A stretch of 64,000 nt of DNA. It comes from DATJGR01 sp041739525 (lineage in GTDB: Bacteria; Pseudomonadota; Gammaproteobacteria; Pseudomonadales; Azotimanducaceae). How positions within the stretch are numbered: position 1 is the first letter of the stretch; each line of letters opens with the position of its first letter. The notes beneath the pieces were generated by a model. The model was not told the origin of the DNA, ran no database searches, and saw only the letters and a list, made by a program, of their open reading frames with translations. The position numbers were made by a program, and so were the translations under genes. Below, in pieces: positions 17,939-27,308 of the stretch. Where the stretch lies: contig JBGSNQ010000103.1 of assembly GCA_041739525.1 (NCBI GenBank), positions 1 through 64,000 of the forward strand, written 5' to 3'.

Positions 17939-19663
17939 ATGGCCGGCCGGATCCCACAATCCTTCATCAACGATCTGTTGACGCGTATCGACATCGTCGA
18001 CGTGGTCGATGCGCGCGTATCGCTGCGCAAGACCGGTCGCAATTTTCAGGCGCTGTGTCCGTTTCACGACGAGAAGACCGCGTCGTTCAGCGTGAACCCG
18101 GAGAAGCAGTTCTATTACTGCTTCGGTTGCGGCGCCACAGGCACGGCGCTGACGTTCCTGATGGAGCACGATCGGCTGGATTTCATCGCTGCGGTCGAAG
18201 CGCTCGCGTCGATCGCTGGGGTGGAAGTGCCGCGGGAGCACGGCGCCCGCACCGACGACGAATTGCACGGCCGTTTGCTGAAGGCGCTCGAAGAGGCGGA
18301 CAAGTACTTTCGCAAGATGTTGCGCAGTCATCCGGAGGCGCCGCGGGTCGTCGACTACCTGAAGTCGCGTGGACTAACCGGCGTGATTGCGCGGGATTTC
18401 GGCATCGGCTTTGCGCCACCGGGGTGGGACGGATTGAGGGCGGCGCTGGCAGCCTTCGGCGAAGCCGATCTAGTCGCGGCGGGGTTGCTCGTTAAGAATG
18501 AACAGGGCCGCACGTACGACCGCTTTCGGGACCGCGTGATGTTTCCCATCCGCAACACGCGCGGTCGCGTCATCGGGTTTGGCGGGCGCGTGTTCGGCGA
18601 CGAACAGCCGAAGTACCTGAACTCGCCCGAAACCGAACTGTTTCACAAGGGTAGGGAACTCTACGGCTTGTACGAAGCGCGGATGGCGCTGCGGCGCATC
18701 GAGCGTTTGTTGGTGGTCGAAGGTTACATGGACGTGGTTGCGCTCGCGCAGGCGGGAATTCCGAACGCGGTGGCAACGCTCGGCACCGCCACCGGTGTCG
18801 CGCACTTCGAAAAGCTGTTCCGCGCTTCGCCCGAAGTGGTCTGCTGCTTCGATGGCGACAACGCCGGGCGCGAAGCGGCCTGGAAAGCGTTGACCGTAGC
18901 CCTCCCGACGCTCACGGCGGGCCACCAGCTGTCGTTCATGTTCCTGCCAGACGGTGAAGACCCCGATTCGCTGGTGAGAAAGGAAGGCAAGGCGCAGTTC
19001 CTCGAGCGGATGCGCGGCGCGATCAGTGCGGCGGAGTATCTGTTCCAGGGACTCGGACGAGGTTTGGATCTGAATACGCTCGACGGACAGGCGCGGCTGG
19101 CGGATCTGGCTTTGCCGTACATTAGAACCATTCCCGACGGTGTTTTGCGGGAATTGACCATGGAACGTCTCGCATCGATCGCGAAGACGTCCCCTGATGC
19201 GCTGAATCGGGGCGCAAGGATGGCGCGCGTCGTGCCAGTGCGAAGGCCATTAGCGGACGGCAAAGGCGCGACGCGACTGAGCGAGCGACTGCTCACGATT
19301 CTGCTCAAGCATCCCGAATTTCTGTCCCAGCTCGACGACCACCGTCGCGCCCGCCTCATAGGTATAGGGGATACATTATTGGGCAGAGTCGTTCGCTACC
19401 TGGCCGAGCAACCCGACGCCGATCTCGCTTCGCTACTCGGGTACTGGGCAGGGCAGGACGGTCAGGAGACCCTGGTGGAACTCGCCGACACGCCGTTGGT
19501 CTTGAAAGACGAGGCTTTGAAGGGGGAGTTCGACGACGCCGTCACACAATGTTTGTCCGCAGTCGAAAGGGCGAATCGTCGAGCGTTCCTAGAGGTGCTG
19601 AAGGACGAGGGTTCGGCCGAGGCACTGGCACAGTACTGGCGGCTGAAACAGAAGGCCGACTGA
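17939..19663 (+). CDS. dnaG: DNA primase
   Basis: DnaG makes RNA primers at the replication fork. The 574-residue protein (E. coli 581) has the CHC2 zinc finger with metal ligands in LCPFHDEK and YYCFGCG, the TOPRIM core with EGYMDVVAL and FDGDNAGR, and a C-terminal helicase-interaction region. The start at 17939 gives the family N-terminus GRIPQSFINDLL. Confidence 0.95.
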   Translation: MAGRIPQSFINDLLTRIDIVDVVDARVSLRKTGRNFQALCPFHDEKTASFSVNPEKQFYYCFGCGATGTALTFLMEHDRLDFIAAVEALASIAGVEVPREHGARTDDELHGRLLKALEEADKYFRKMLRSHPEAPRVVDYLKSRGLTGVIARDFGIGFAPPGWDGLRAALAAFGEADLVAAGLLVKNEQGRTYDRFRDRVMFPIRNTRGRVIGFGGRVFGDEQPKYLNSPETELFHKGRELYGLYEARMALRRIERLLVVEGYMDVVALAQAGIPNAVATLGTATGVAHFEKLFRASPEVVCCFDGDNAGREAAWKALTVALPTLTAGHQLSFMFLPDGEDPDSLVRKEGKAQFLERMRGAISAAEYLFQGLGRGLDLNTLDGQARLADLALPYIRTIPDGVLRELTMERLASIAKTSPDALNRGARMARVVPVRRPLADGKGATRLSERLLTILLKHPEFLSQLDDHRRARLIGIGDTLLGRVVRYLAEQPDADLASLLGYWAGQDGQETLVELADTPLVLKDEALKGEFDDAVTQCLSAVERANRRAFLEVLKDEGSAEALAQYWRLKQKAD

Positions 19664-19791
19664 GCCTTGTCTCGTACCGTATCTCGTACAAGGAGGAGCT
19701 TGTTTCCGGCTAGTTGCACCCCATCAATGCGGATATACTGCCCCGTTTTTTCGCGGGCGCATTCGCGCAACCGTTCAATAGCAGAGGTCTC

Positions 19792-21602
19792 ATGAGCACT
19801 GATACCACTCAGCAGCAGTCCCGTTTGAAAGAGCTGATTGCCAAGGGTAAGGAGCAGGGATTCCTGACTTACGCGGAGGTGAATGACCACCTTCCCGACG
19901 ACATCTCCGACCCGGATCAGATCGAAGACATCATCGGCATGATCAACGACATGGGGATCACCGTATACGAGGTGGCTCCCGATGCTGACGATCTGCTGAC
20001 AGGTGGCGAAAGCACCGCTGATGAACTGGCGGCCGAAGAAGCCGCAGCTGCGTTGGCGGCCGTCGAAACCGAAGCGGGTCGCACCACCGATCCGGTGCGC
20101 ATGTACATGCGCGAAATGGGTACCGTCGAACTGCTGACACGTGAAGGCGAAATCGCAATCGCGAAGCGCATCGAAGAAGGCATCCGCGACGTACTCACTG
20201 CGCTTTCCTACTACCCGGGCCCGGTCGACTACATCCTCGAAACGTACGCCGACGTCACGAAAGAAGCGCGCCTGTACGACCTTCTGGTCGGCTACCTCGA
20301 TCCCACTGACGAGGTTCCAGAGGCGGCGCAGGTCGACCTGACGATGCAAGCCGTCGAGTCGGATGAAGAAGAGGAAGAGGAAGAGAAGGGTCCCGACCCG
20401 ATCGAAGCGAAACGCCGTTTCAACATTCTGAAACGGCAGGCTGCAAAGACAGCAAAAACGCTGGCGAAGGGCCGCACGGGTGCCGCTGCCAAGAAGGATC
20501 TGGAGAAGCTGGGCGAAGTGTTCTCCGTATTCAAACTGGTGCCGCGCCACTACGACGAAATCGTCGAGATGCCGCGTGAAGCGCTGGCACGAGTACGCCG
20601 TCAGGAACGCGCCATCATGATCGCGTGTGTGCGCCGTGCACGCATGCCGCGCAAAGTGTTCCTGAAGGAATTCCAGGGCAATGAGATCTCCATCGCCTGG
20701 GTGAACAAGCATACGAAAGCGAAGAAGGACTACAGCGCCGCACTCGAAGAACAGCGCGACGAGATCGTTCGCGCGCAGAAAAAGCTGAAGGCGATCACGC
20801 AAGAGACGGGCCTCAGCGTCAGCGAGATCAAAGACATCAACCGCCGTATGTCGCTTGGCGAAGCGAAAGCACGTCGCGCAAAGAAAGACATGGTTGAAGC
20901 AAACCTGCGGCTGGTGATTTCGATCGCTAAGAAATACACGAACCGCGGTTTGCAGTTCCTCGACCTGATTCAGGAAGGCAACATCGGCCTGATGAAGGCG
21001 GTCGACAAGTTCGAATACCGTCGCGGCTACAAGTTCTCGACCTACGCAACTTGGTGGATTCGTCAGGCGATCACGCGTTCGATCGCCGACCAGGCCCGCA
21101 CGATCCGTATTCCCGTGCACATGATCGAAACGATCAACAAGCTGAACCGCGTTTCGCGGCAGATGTTGCGGAGATGGGTCGCGAGCCGACGCCGGAAGAG
21201 CTCGGCACGCGGATGGAAATGCCCGAAGACAAGGTGCGCCGCGTGCTGAAGATCGCGAAGGAACCGATCTCGATGGAAACGCCCATCGGCGACGACGAAG
21301 ACTCGCATCTCGGCGACTTCATCGAAGACGTCACCATCGGTTCGCCGATTGATCTCGCGACGGGTGAGGGTCTTCGCGAAGCGACGCGCGAAGTGCTCGC
21401 CGGTCTCACTGCGCGGGAGGCGAAGGTTCTTCGGATGCGTTTCGGCATCGACATGAACACCGACCACACGCTCGAAGAAGTAGGTAAGCAGTTCGACGTG
21501 ACCCGTGAGCGCATTCGACAGATCGAAGCGAAGGCGTTGCGCAAGTTGCGGCATCCGAGCCGCTCGGAACACCTGCGCAGCTTCCTCGACGAGACCAACT
21601 GA
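19792..21602 (+). CDS. rpoD: primary sigma factor RpoD, interrupted by a 1-base frameshift
   Basis: This encodes sigma-70, with region 1.1 (MSTDTTQQQSRLKELIAKG), region 1.2 (DPVRMYMREMG), a non-conserved acidic insert, region 2 (EANLRLVISIAKKYTNRGL), regions 3 and 4 and the C-terminal helix-turn-helix (TLEEVGKQFDVTRERIRQIE). The reading frame breaks near 21169-21174. Up to there the frame reads LNRVSRQML; the continuation EMGREPTPEELG is in a different frame, so one base is missing, best explained as CGGGAG written as CGGAG. Restored length would be about 603 residues. An essential gene is unlikely to be truly broken, so I favour a sequencing or assembly error. The start ATG at 19792 gives the family N-terminus. 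Confidence 0.9.
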
Positions 21603-21620
21603 TCCGTCGAGTTGCAGATC

Positions 21621-21644
21621 GTCGGCACCATGGATGGTGCCGAC
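21621..21644 (+). terminator. probable rpoD terminator hairpin
   Basis: A perfect 10-base stem GTCGGCACCA / TGGTGCCGAC with a 4-base loop (TGGA) lies 18 bases after the rpoD stop. Only a weak T-rich run (GATTTGTT) follows, so intrinsic termination is likely but not certain. Confidence 0.65.
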
Positions 21645-21656
21645 GCGATTTGTTCA

Positions 21657-21733
21657 GGGCCCATAGCTCAGTTGGTTAGAGCAGTCGACTCATAATCGAT
21701 TGGTCCCAGGTTCGAGCCCTGGTGGGCCCACCA
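21657..21733 (+). tRNA. tRNA with anticodon CAU (tRNA-Ile2 favoured over elongator Met)
   Basis: This 77-nt cloverleaf has a 7-bp acceptor stem GGGCCCA/TGGGCCC, D-arm TAGCTCAGTTGGTTAGAGCA, anticodon loop with CAT at 21691-21693, T-arm GGTTCGAGCC and an encoded ACCA end. The anticodon stem and variable region (CGACTCATAATCGATTGGTC) look like the lysidine-modified isoleucine tRNA that reads AUA rather than methionine tRNAs. It lies between rpoD and waaL. Confidence 0.9.
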
Positions 21734-21756
21734 CACGGTCTTTGTTTGGACGCCTG

Positions 21757-22995
21757 ATGGGACGGAGCACCAGCCAGAATGCGGCCGCCTTCGATCGCGG
21801 TATCGCTTCGCTCACCGTACTCTCGCTGCTGTGTGTGTACCTGCTGCCGTCGCAAAGTGGAGCTAGCTTTTCGACGTATCTTCTCGCGGTGCTGGTGGTA
21901 TTTGGTGGAAGCGATCGCTGGCGTGAGTTCTTCGCTGTGCGAACGCTACCGTTGCTGTTGATCGGGTTGCTGCTCTACTTTTCGTCGTCGGTTTGGTGGT
22001 CTCAGGCGCCTTCGGCCCGTGGTGCGTTCTCGATTTACTCGCGCTGTGTGCTGATTGTCGCGTTCGCGGTTGCGTTGGCGACCTCCATCTGCCGGATTCC
22101 ACAGATGGCTCGCTGGTTGCCGAGAGTGCTGGCGATCGCCGCCGCTATCGCTGCCAGTGCCGCACTGGTCGATTTTCGACTGCATCCAACCTGGGACGCG
22201 CGCCTCACCGGTCTCGGTCAGCTTCGCAACAGTGTCGTGGCCGGATTTGCGTTCAGTGCAGGGCTGATGTTTGCGTCGAGCGTTGCGCTGGACGGAGGAG
22301 CTGCGTGGCGCGTGATGGGTGTTGTATGCGCCGCGCTGACCGGCGCTGCGGTGTTCGCCACGGGGTCGCGCGCGGCCTATCTGAGCGTAGCAATTGGACT
22401 CTGGACGCTGCTATGGGCATGGCGCGGATCGTCGATGGCGCGCTGGACCTGGTGGCTTGCGGTTCCGGCTTTGATCGTTGGCGCGGCGCTTGCCACGCTG
22501 ACACTGTGCCCTGCGTGCACCGACGTGCTGTTTCCTCGTGGGAGCAGTTTCCGATTGGCGATCTGGGCCGCGGAATGGCAGCGATTGATGGACAACGGAC
22601 TCTGGTTTGGTCTCGGCGTTCTGGTTCCGGACGACGTGGTCCTGGACGGTCAGCTATTCGTACACCCGCACAGCTTGTATTTGTCGAGCGCGTTACAGGG
22701 TGGGTTGGTTGGCCTGCTACTCTTGCTCGCCGTTCTTTTGTTCACGGGATTCAACCTGTACCGTGCGCGCCGGCAAGAGGCGGCACCGCTGGGCCTTGCG
22801 CTGCTGACGTCCGGTATGAGTGGCTACCTGTTCGACGGTTGGGAGCTGATCGACAAGGTGAGCGTCAGCTGGCTGTTGTTGTGGATGCCGCTCGGGATTG
22901 CCGTTGGGGTGACGTCGAAAATGCAGAATCAAAACCCGATCGCGGGCACGAGCCCGAGGCAGCGCTCGATTGAACCGATCGAGGCGCAGCCGTGA
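21757..22995 (+). CDS. waaL: O-antigen ligase family membrane protein
   Basis: This 412-residue polytopic protein has about 10-12 hydrophobic segments. The large periplasmic loop contains SSFRLAIWAAEW and HPHSLYLSSALQGG, which match the Wzy_C/WaaL family. WaaL-type ligases transfer undecaprenyl-linked glycans to lipid A-core in the periplasm. The start is ATG 21757; the frame runs back into the tRNA and cannot start there. It opens the polysaccharide locus and its stop overlaps the following glycosyltransferase. A Wzy-type polymerase cannot be excluded, but the ABC exporter in the locus makes a ligase more likely. Confidence 0.8.
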   Translation: MGRSTSQNAAAFDRGIASLTVLSLLCVYLLPSQSGASFSTYLLAVLVVFGGSDRWREFFAVRTLPLLLIGLLLYFSSSVWWSQAPSARGAFSIYSRCVLIVAFAVALATSICRIPQMARWLPRVLAIAAAIAASAALVDFRLHPTWDARLTGLGQLRNSVVAGFAFSAGLMFASSVALDGGAAWRVMGVVCAALTGAAVFATGSRAAYLSVAIGLWTLLWAWRGSSMARWTWWLAVPALIVGAALATLTLCPACTDVLFPRGSSFRLAIWAAEWQRLMDNGLWFGLGVLVPDDVVLDGQLFVHPHSLYLSSALQGGLVGLLLLLAVLLFTGFNLYRARRQEAAPLGLALLTSGMSGYLFDGWELIDKVSVSWLLLWMPLGIAVGVTSKMQNQNPIAGTSPRQRSIEPIEAQP

Positions 22996-23966
22996 CCGGC
23001 GTCGGAACAGTCGCTGTCGTTGTCGTGAATTTCAACGGCGCGGCCTATCTCGGTCGATGTCTGAAATCGATCGAGCTGCAAACGCGGCGTCCGGATCACG
23101 TGATCGTCGTGGACAACGCGAGTTTCGATGAATCGCTGCGCGCAGCGCAGTCGCAATTCCCGCGGTTTCGATACATTGCCAACGACACGAACGTCGGGTT
23201 TGCCGCCGCCAACAATCAGGCGTTCGATTTATGTTCGAGTCTCGGGGTCGACTACGTGGCGTTGTTAAACCCCGATGCATTCGCGGCACCGGACTGGCTC
23301 GCGCAGCTGCTCAATGCTGCAGGGCAAGGTACCGGCTACGCGTCTTGGGCGTCGTGCTTGCTGCGAGCCGACGCACCGACGGAGGTCGACGGCCTCGGCG
23401 ATGCTTACCATATCTGCGGCTCAGCGTGGCGCCGCCGCCACGGGCAGTCACTCGATCGGGCATGGCTCGTCGATCGAGATGTATTTTGCGCATGTGCCGC
23501 GGCGGCTCTGTATCGGCTCGACGCGGTCCGTAGTATCGGCGGGTTCGACAGCGATCTGTTCTGCTACATGGAGGATGTGGACCTGGGATTTCGATTGCGC
23601 TTGATGGGCTATTCCTGTCGTCTCGTCGCGGCTGCGAGGGCGGAGCACGTTGGTTCGGGAATCACCGGCTATCGCTCGGGAACCGCGACCTATTACGGTC
23701 AGCGCAATCTCGTTTGGGTATTCGCCAAGAACATGCCGGCGATCTTGATCTGGGCGCTGCTCCCGCTGCACTTAGTGATGAACGCGCTGATGATTGTGGT
23801 GTGTGCGTTTCGCGGGCAGTTGCTGGTCGTAGCTCGCGCCAAACTCGACGCGTTGAAAGGGCTCAAGGGTTTGCCGGCGAAGCGGCGCGCCATTCAAAGC
23901 AGAGCGATCGCACCAACGGGCGCAATTTGGCGCGCCCTCAGCAAGTCGCTGCTCCCGGGGAACTGA
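22992..23966 (+). CDS. family 2 glycosyltransferase (rhamnosyltransferase-like)
   Basis: The 324-residue GT-A enzyme has VAVVVVNFNGAAYLGRCLKSI at the N-terminus, VVDNASFD, a DxD-like LLNPDAF, and an acceptor-site ED in CYMEDVDLGFRL. A C-terminal hydrophobic stretch (ILIWALLPLHLVMNALMIVV) may anchor it to the inner membrane. It is predicted to add a sugar to the lipid-linked glycan; donor and acceptor are unknown. The start is GTG 22992, overlapping the waaL stop. Confidence 0.85.
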   Translation: MTGVGTVAVVVVNFNGAAYLGRCLKSIELQTRRPDHVIVVDNASFDESLRAAQSQFPRFRYIANDTNVGFAAANNQAFDLCSSLGVDYVALLNPDAFAAPDWLAQLLNAAGQGTGYASWASCLLRADAPTEVDGLGDAYHICGSAWRRRHGQSLDRAWLVDRDVFCACAAAALYRLDAVRSIGGFDSDLFCYMEDVDLGFRLRLMGYSCRLVAAARAEHVGSGITGYRSGTATYYGQRNLVWVFAKNMPAILIWALLPLHLVMNALMIVVCAFRGQLLVVARAKLDALKGLKGLPAKRRAIQSRAIAPTGAIWRALSKSLLPGN

Positions 23967-23972
23967 CTCGCA

Positions 23973-24800
23973 ATGCGCTTATCAGTCAGCATCGTCACAT
24001 ATCGTTCCAACCTCGAGTTGTTCAACTCGCTTACCGATAGCCTGATCTGCGCACTGCGGCATGCACGCGGCGAGTATCTGCTGACGGCCGAGCTCGTCGT
24101 GGTCATCAACGACACGCTCGAGGAGGGCATTGCGGCCATCGAACGTGCTGTAGATTGCGTTCGCGAGCGCGCCCCCGAGTATGTTCGTCTGCATATCGTT
24201 AAGGGTCACGGCAACATTGGCTACGGCGCCGGTCAGAACAGGGCGCTCGAGACCGTGGCGTCGGACTACCATCTGATCCTCAACCCCGACGTATTTCTGG
24301 AGAAGGCGTCGATTCTGGAAGGACTGCGTTATCTCGACGGCCATGCAGAGGTGGCCATGCTCGTACCGCAGGGCTTCGATCCGCACAACGAGTACGCACG
24401 GCTGTCGAAACGACATCCGTCGGTGCTCGTGCTGCTGCTGCGCGCTCTCGCGGTGAGGAGTTCTGACGGCCTTCTCGGGCGGCGCGTCGCACGCTACACC
24501 TATGGTGGCGAGTTGCCATGCGACGCACCGAAGTCGATTACCCTCGCAAGCGGTTGCTTCATGCTCTGCCGCACCGACACGCTCAAAAGAGTGAACGGGT
24601 TCGATGAACGGTATTTCCTATATTTCGAAGACTACGACCTGTCCTTGCGCGTAAAGAACTACGGGCAGATCGTAGAGCTGCCACAGGCCCGGATCACACA
24701 TTACGGCGGTCATACCGCGCGGCGGGATCTCCGGCGAGTAGCGCATTTTCTTCGATCCGGAGTCAGGTTTTTCAATCGTTACGGCTGGCGGATCGTCTGA
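23973..24800 (+). CDS. family 2 glycosyltransferase (WbbL-like)
   Basis: This 275-residue GT2 begins SVSIVTYRSNLELFNSL and has GHGNIGYGAGQN, LILNPDVFLE (the DxD-like site) and YFEDYDLSLRVK. The pattern resembles the rhamnosyltransferase WbbL group, consistent with the rml genes downstream. The donor sugar cannot be fixed from sequence. It starts 6 bases after the previous glycosyltransferase. Confidence 0.85.
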   Translation: MRLSVSIVTYRSNLELFNSLTDSLICALRHARGEYLLTAELVVVINDTLEEGIAAIERAVDCVRERAPEYVRLHIVKGHGNIGYGAGQNRALETVASDYHLILNPDVFLEKASILEGLRYLDGHAEVAMLVPQGFDPHNEYARLSKRHPSVLVLLLRALAVRSSDGLLGRRVARYTYGGELPCDAPKSITLASGCFMLCRTDTLKRVNGFDERYFLYFEDYDLSLRVKNYGQIVELPQARITHYGGHTARRDLRRVAHFLRSGVRFFNRYGWRIV

Positions 24801-24829
24801 TCATTCGCCGGCAATGGAGCAGTGGTCAG

Positions 24830-26239
24830 ATGAAGTCAGTTCTTCCTGTCGTGCTCGCCGGCGGCGCGGGGACGCGTTTGTGGCCGATGTCGCGGGAGCT
24901 CTACCCGAAGCAGTTTTTAAGGCTCACCGGCACTACCACGATGCTGCAGGACACGCTGCGGCGCCTCGAGGGTGTCGATGCGGTTTCGCCGTACCTGATC
25001 TGCAACGAAGACCATCGCTTCATCGTCGCCGAACAATGTCGCGCGATCGGCTTGGAGTGCGGAGCGATCGTGCTCGAACCGGCTGCCCGCAATACCGCGC
25101 CAGCGATAGCATTGGCCGCGTTGCATGCGATCGCCGGCGGCGACGATCCCGTCATGCTGATACTCGCTGCTGACCACCACATCGCCGACCCCGAAGCATT
25201 TCGCACCGCGGTGGCGGTGGGCGCCGAACTCGTTCGCGACGACCAGTTGCTCACGTTCGGCATTGTCCCCGACGTTCCGGAGACCGGTTACGGTTACATC
25301 AAAGCAGGCGAAGCGATCGGTTCCGGCGCGCATCGCGTTGCGCAGTTCGTCGAAAAGCCGGATGTCGATACGGCGCGGAAGTATCTCGCGACAGGCGATT
25401 ACTTTTGGAACAGCGGTATGTTCATGTTCAAGGCGAGCACATTCCTCAACGAGCTCGAAGCGCATCGTCCCGACATCTTCAAGGTTTGCCAGAGCGCCGC
25501 GCGCGGCATGTCGAGCGATCTCGATTTCAAACGTCCCGGCGCCGAGTTCGCGAAGTGTCCATCCGAATCGATCGACTATGCGGTGATGGAGAAGACGCGC
25601 CGGTCGGTCGTGCTTCCGATCAACGTCGGGTGGAGCGATGTGGGTTCGTGGAAGGCGCTGTGGGAGGTATCGCCGCGCGACAAGGGCGGCAACCATATTC
25701 GTGGTGACGTGGTCACCGTCGATACGTCCGGTTCGCTGCTGATATCGGAAGGACGGTTACTGGCGACCGTCGGTGTCAGCGATCTGATGGTGATCGAAAC
25801 CGCCGACGCGGTCTTAGTTGCGCAGCGGGAACATTCACAAGATGTCAAACGAGTGGTTGAAAAATTGCGCGCGACGAAGCGCTCGGAACATCTCACTCAC
25901 CAACGCGTATATCGACCCTGGGGAAGTTACGAGACCGTCGAGCACGGTGACCGGTATCAGGTAAAAAGGCTCAGCGTGAACCCCGGGGCAACGCTTTCCC
26001 TACAGTTGCACCACCACCGGTCCGAGCATTGGATCGTCGTCCAGGGAACCGCGATGGTGACGTGCGGTGACAAAGAGTTCGTCGTGCACGAGAACGAATC
26101 CACCTACATACCGATCGGCAGCAAACATCGATTGGCGAACCCCGGTAAGATCCCGCTTCATCTCATGGAAGTTCAGGTCGGTTCTTATCTTGGGGAAGAT
26201 GATATCGTTCGTTTTCAGGATGCTTATGGTCGGGGATAG
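24830..26239 (+). CDS. manC: mannose-1-phosphate guanylyltransferase / mannose-6-phosphate isomerase
   Basis: This bifunctional type II enzyme of 469 residues makes GDP-mannose. The N-terminal nucleotidyltransferase has VLAGGAGTRLWPMSRELYPKQF; the C-terminal cupin isomerase has RPWGSYETVEHG, QLHHHRSEHWIVVQG and the zinc-ligand region. No phosphomannomutase gene is in the window, so Man-1-P must come from elsewhere. It implies a mannose-derived sugar in the exported glycan. Confidence 0.93.
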   Translation: MKSVLPVVLAGGAGTRLWPMSRELYPKQFLRLTGTTTMLQDTLRRLEGVDAVSPYLICNEDHRFIVAEQCRAIGLECGAIVLEPAARNTAPAIALAALHAIAGGDDPVMLILAADHHIADPEAFRTAVAVGAELVRDDQLLTFGIVPDVPETGYGYIKAGEAIGSGAHRVAQFVEKPDVDTARKYLATGDYFWNSGMFMFKASTFLNELEAHRPDIFKVCQSAARGMSSDLDFKRPGAEFAKCPSESIDYAVMEKTRRSVVLPINVGWSDVGSWKALWEVSPRDKGGNHIRGDVVTVDTSGSLLISEGRLLATVGVSDLMVIETADAVLVAQREHSQDVKRVVEKLRATKRSEHLTHQRVYRPWGSYETVEHGDRYQVKRLSVNPGATLSLQLHHHRSEHWIVVQGTAMVTCGDKEFVVHENESTYIPIGSKHRLANPGKIPLHLMEVQVGSYLGEDDIVRFQDAYGRG

Positions 26240-26251
26240 CGGATCTAATCG

Positions 26252-27292
26252 ATGCGAATCGTAGTGACCGGCGGCGCCGGCTTCATCGGCTCCGCGCTGG
26301 TTCGTCATCTCGTTCTCGAGCGCGGCGCGCAAGTGTGCACGATCGACAAGCTGACGTACTCGGGCGGCTTCGACAATCTCGCCGGCGTCGCGGGTCATGC
26401 GTCGCACCACTTCCACCAGATCGACATCTGCGACGCACCGCGGCTGCGTTCGACGATCTTCGATTTCGCGCCCGATGCGATCATGCACCTTGCCGCGGAA
26501 ACGCATGTCGATCGCTCGATCGACGGACCCGGCGCCTTCATTCAGACGAACGTTGTCGGCACCTACCGCCTTCTCGAAGTGGCGCGCGAATACGCACCCA
26601 GCCGGGGCGATGCGTTTCGCTTCCTGCATGTGTCGACGGATGAGGTCTATGGCAGTCTCGGTGCAACCGGTCATTTCACCGAGGGCAGTCCATACGCGCC
26701 AAATTCGCCCTATTCGGCGTCGAAGGCAGGCTCCGACCACTTGGTGCGCGCGTGGTTCGAGACGTATCGCCTGCCCGTACTCGTAACGAACTGCTCGAAC
26801 AATTATGGTCCGTATCAGTTTCCCGAAAAACTGATCCCGCTGACGATCCTCAAGGCATTCTCGGATCAACCGATCCCGGTCTACGGGGACGGACTGCAGG
26901 TGCGGGATTGGCTGCACGTGGACGACCACGTCCGCGGACTCGTGATCGTGCTCGAACAGGGCGTCCCCGGACGAACCTACAATATAGGGGGAGATTGCGA
27001 GCGGACGAATGTGGTTGTAGTGAAGACCATTCTGCGGGCGCTCGCGCGCCACGTGGGCAAGAGTGAGCAGCAATTGCTCGACCTGATTCAGTTCGTCTCA
27101 GATCGCCCGGGTCATGATCGGCGCTACGCAATCGACGCGACACGCATACGTGACGAACTCGGTTGGGCGCCGCAGACCGAATTCGCTGAGGGGATCGCCG
27201 ATACGGTAGCGTGGTACGCGGACAACCTGACGTGGTGTCAGCGCAGGAGTAATGTCTACGGCGGACAACGATTGGGGCAGAAGTTCGCATGA
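26252..27292 (+). CDS. rmlB: dTDP-glucose 4,6-dehydratase
   Basis: RmlB performs the second step of dTDP-L-rhamnose synthesis. The 346-residue extended SDR has the NAD-binding VTGGAGFIGSALVRHL, the THVDRSIDGP segment, catalytic STDEVYGSLG and YSASKAGSDH (YxxxK). It starts the rmlB-A-C-D run 12 bases after manC. Confidence 0.95.
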   Translation: MRIVVTGGAGFIGSALVRHLVLERGAQVCTIDKLTYSGGFDNLAGVAGHASHHFHQIDICDAPRLRSTIFDFAPDAIMHLAAETHVDRSIDGPGAFIQTNVVGTYRLLEVAREYAPSRGDAFRFLHVSTDEVYGSLGATGHFTEGSPYAPNSPYSASKAGSDHLVRAWFETYRLPVLVTNCSNNYGPYQFPEKLIPLTILKAFSDQPIPVYGDGLQVRDWLHVDDHVRGLVIVLEQGVPGRTYNIGGDCERTNVVVVKTILRALARHVGKSEQQLLDLIQFVSDRPGHDRRYAIDATRIRDELGWAPQTEFAEGIADTVAWYADNLTWCQRRSNVYGGQRLGQKFA

Positions 27293-27308
27293 AAGGCCGG
27301 GTTTGGCG

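Noticed and set aside
19700..19795. 31-codon TTG-initiated frame with AGGAGG upstream, ending on the rpoD start
   Set aside because: The AGGAGG is only 3 bases from the TTG, and a TATACT -10-like box lies inside the frame, so transcription may begin downstream of its start.
19462..21120. 552-residue minus-strand open frame opposite dnaG/rpoD
   Set aside because: It is antisense to two certain genes. Its length comes from GC-rich codon bias, and it has no recognisable motif.
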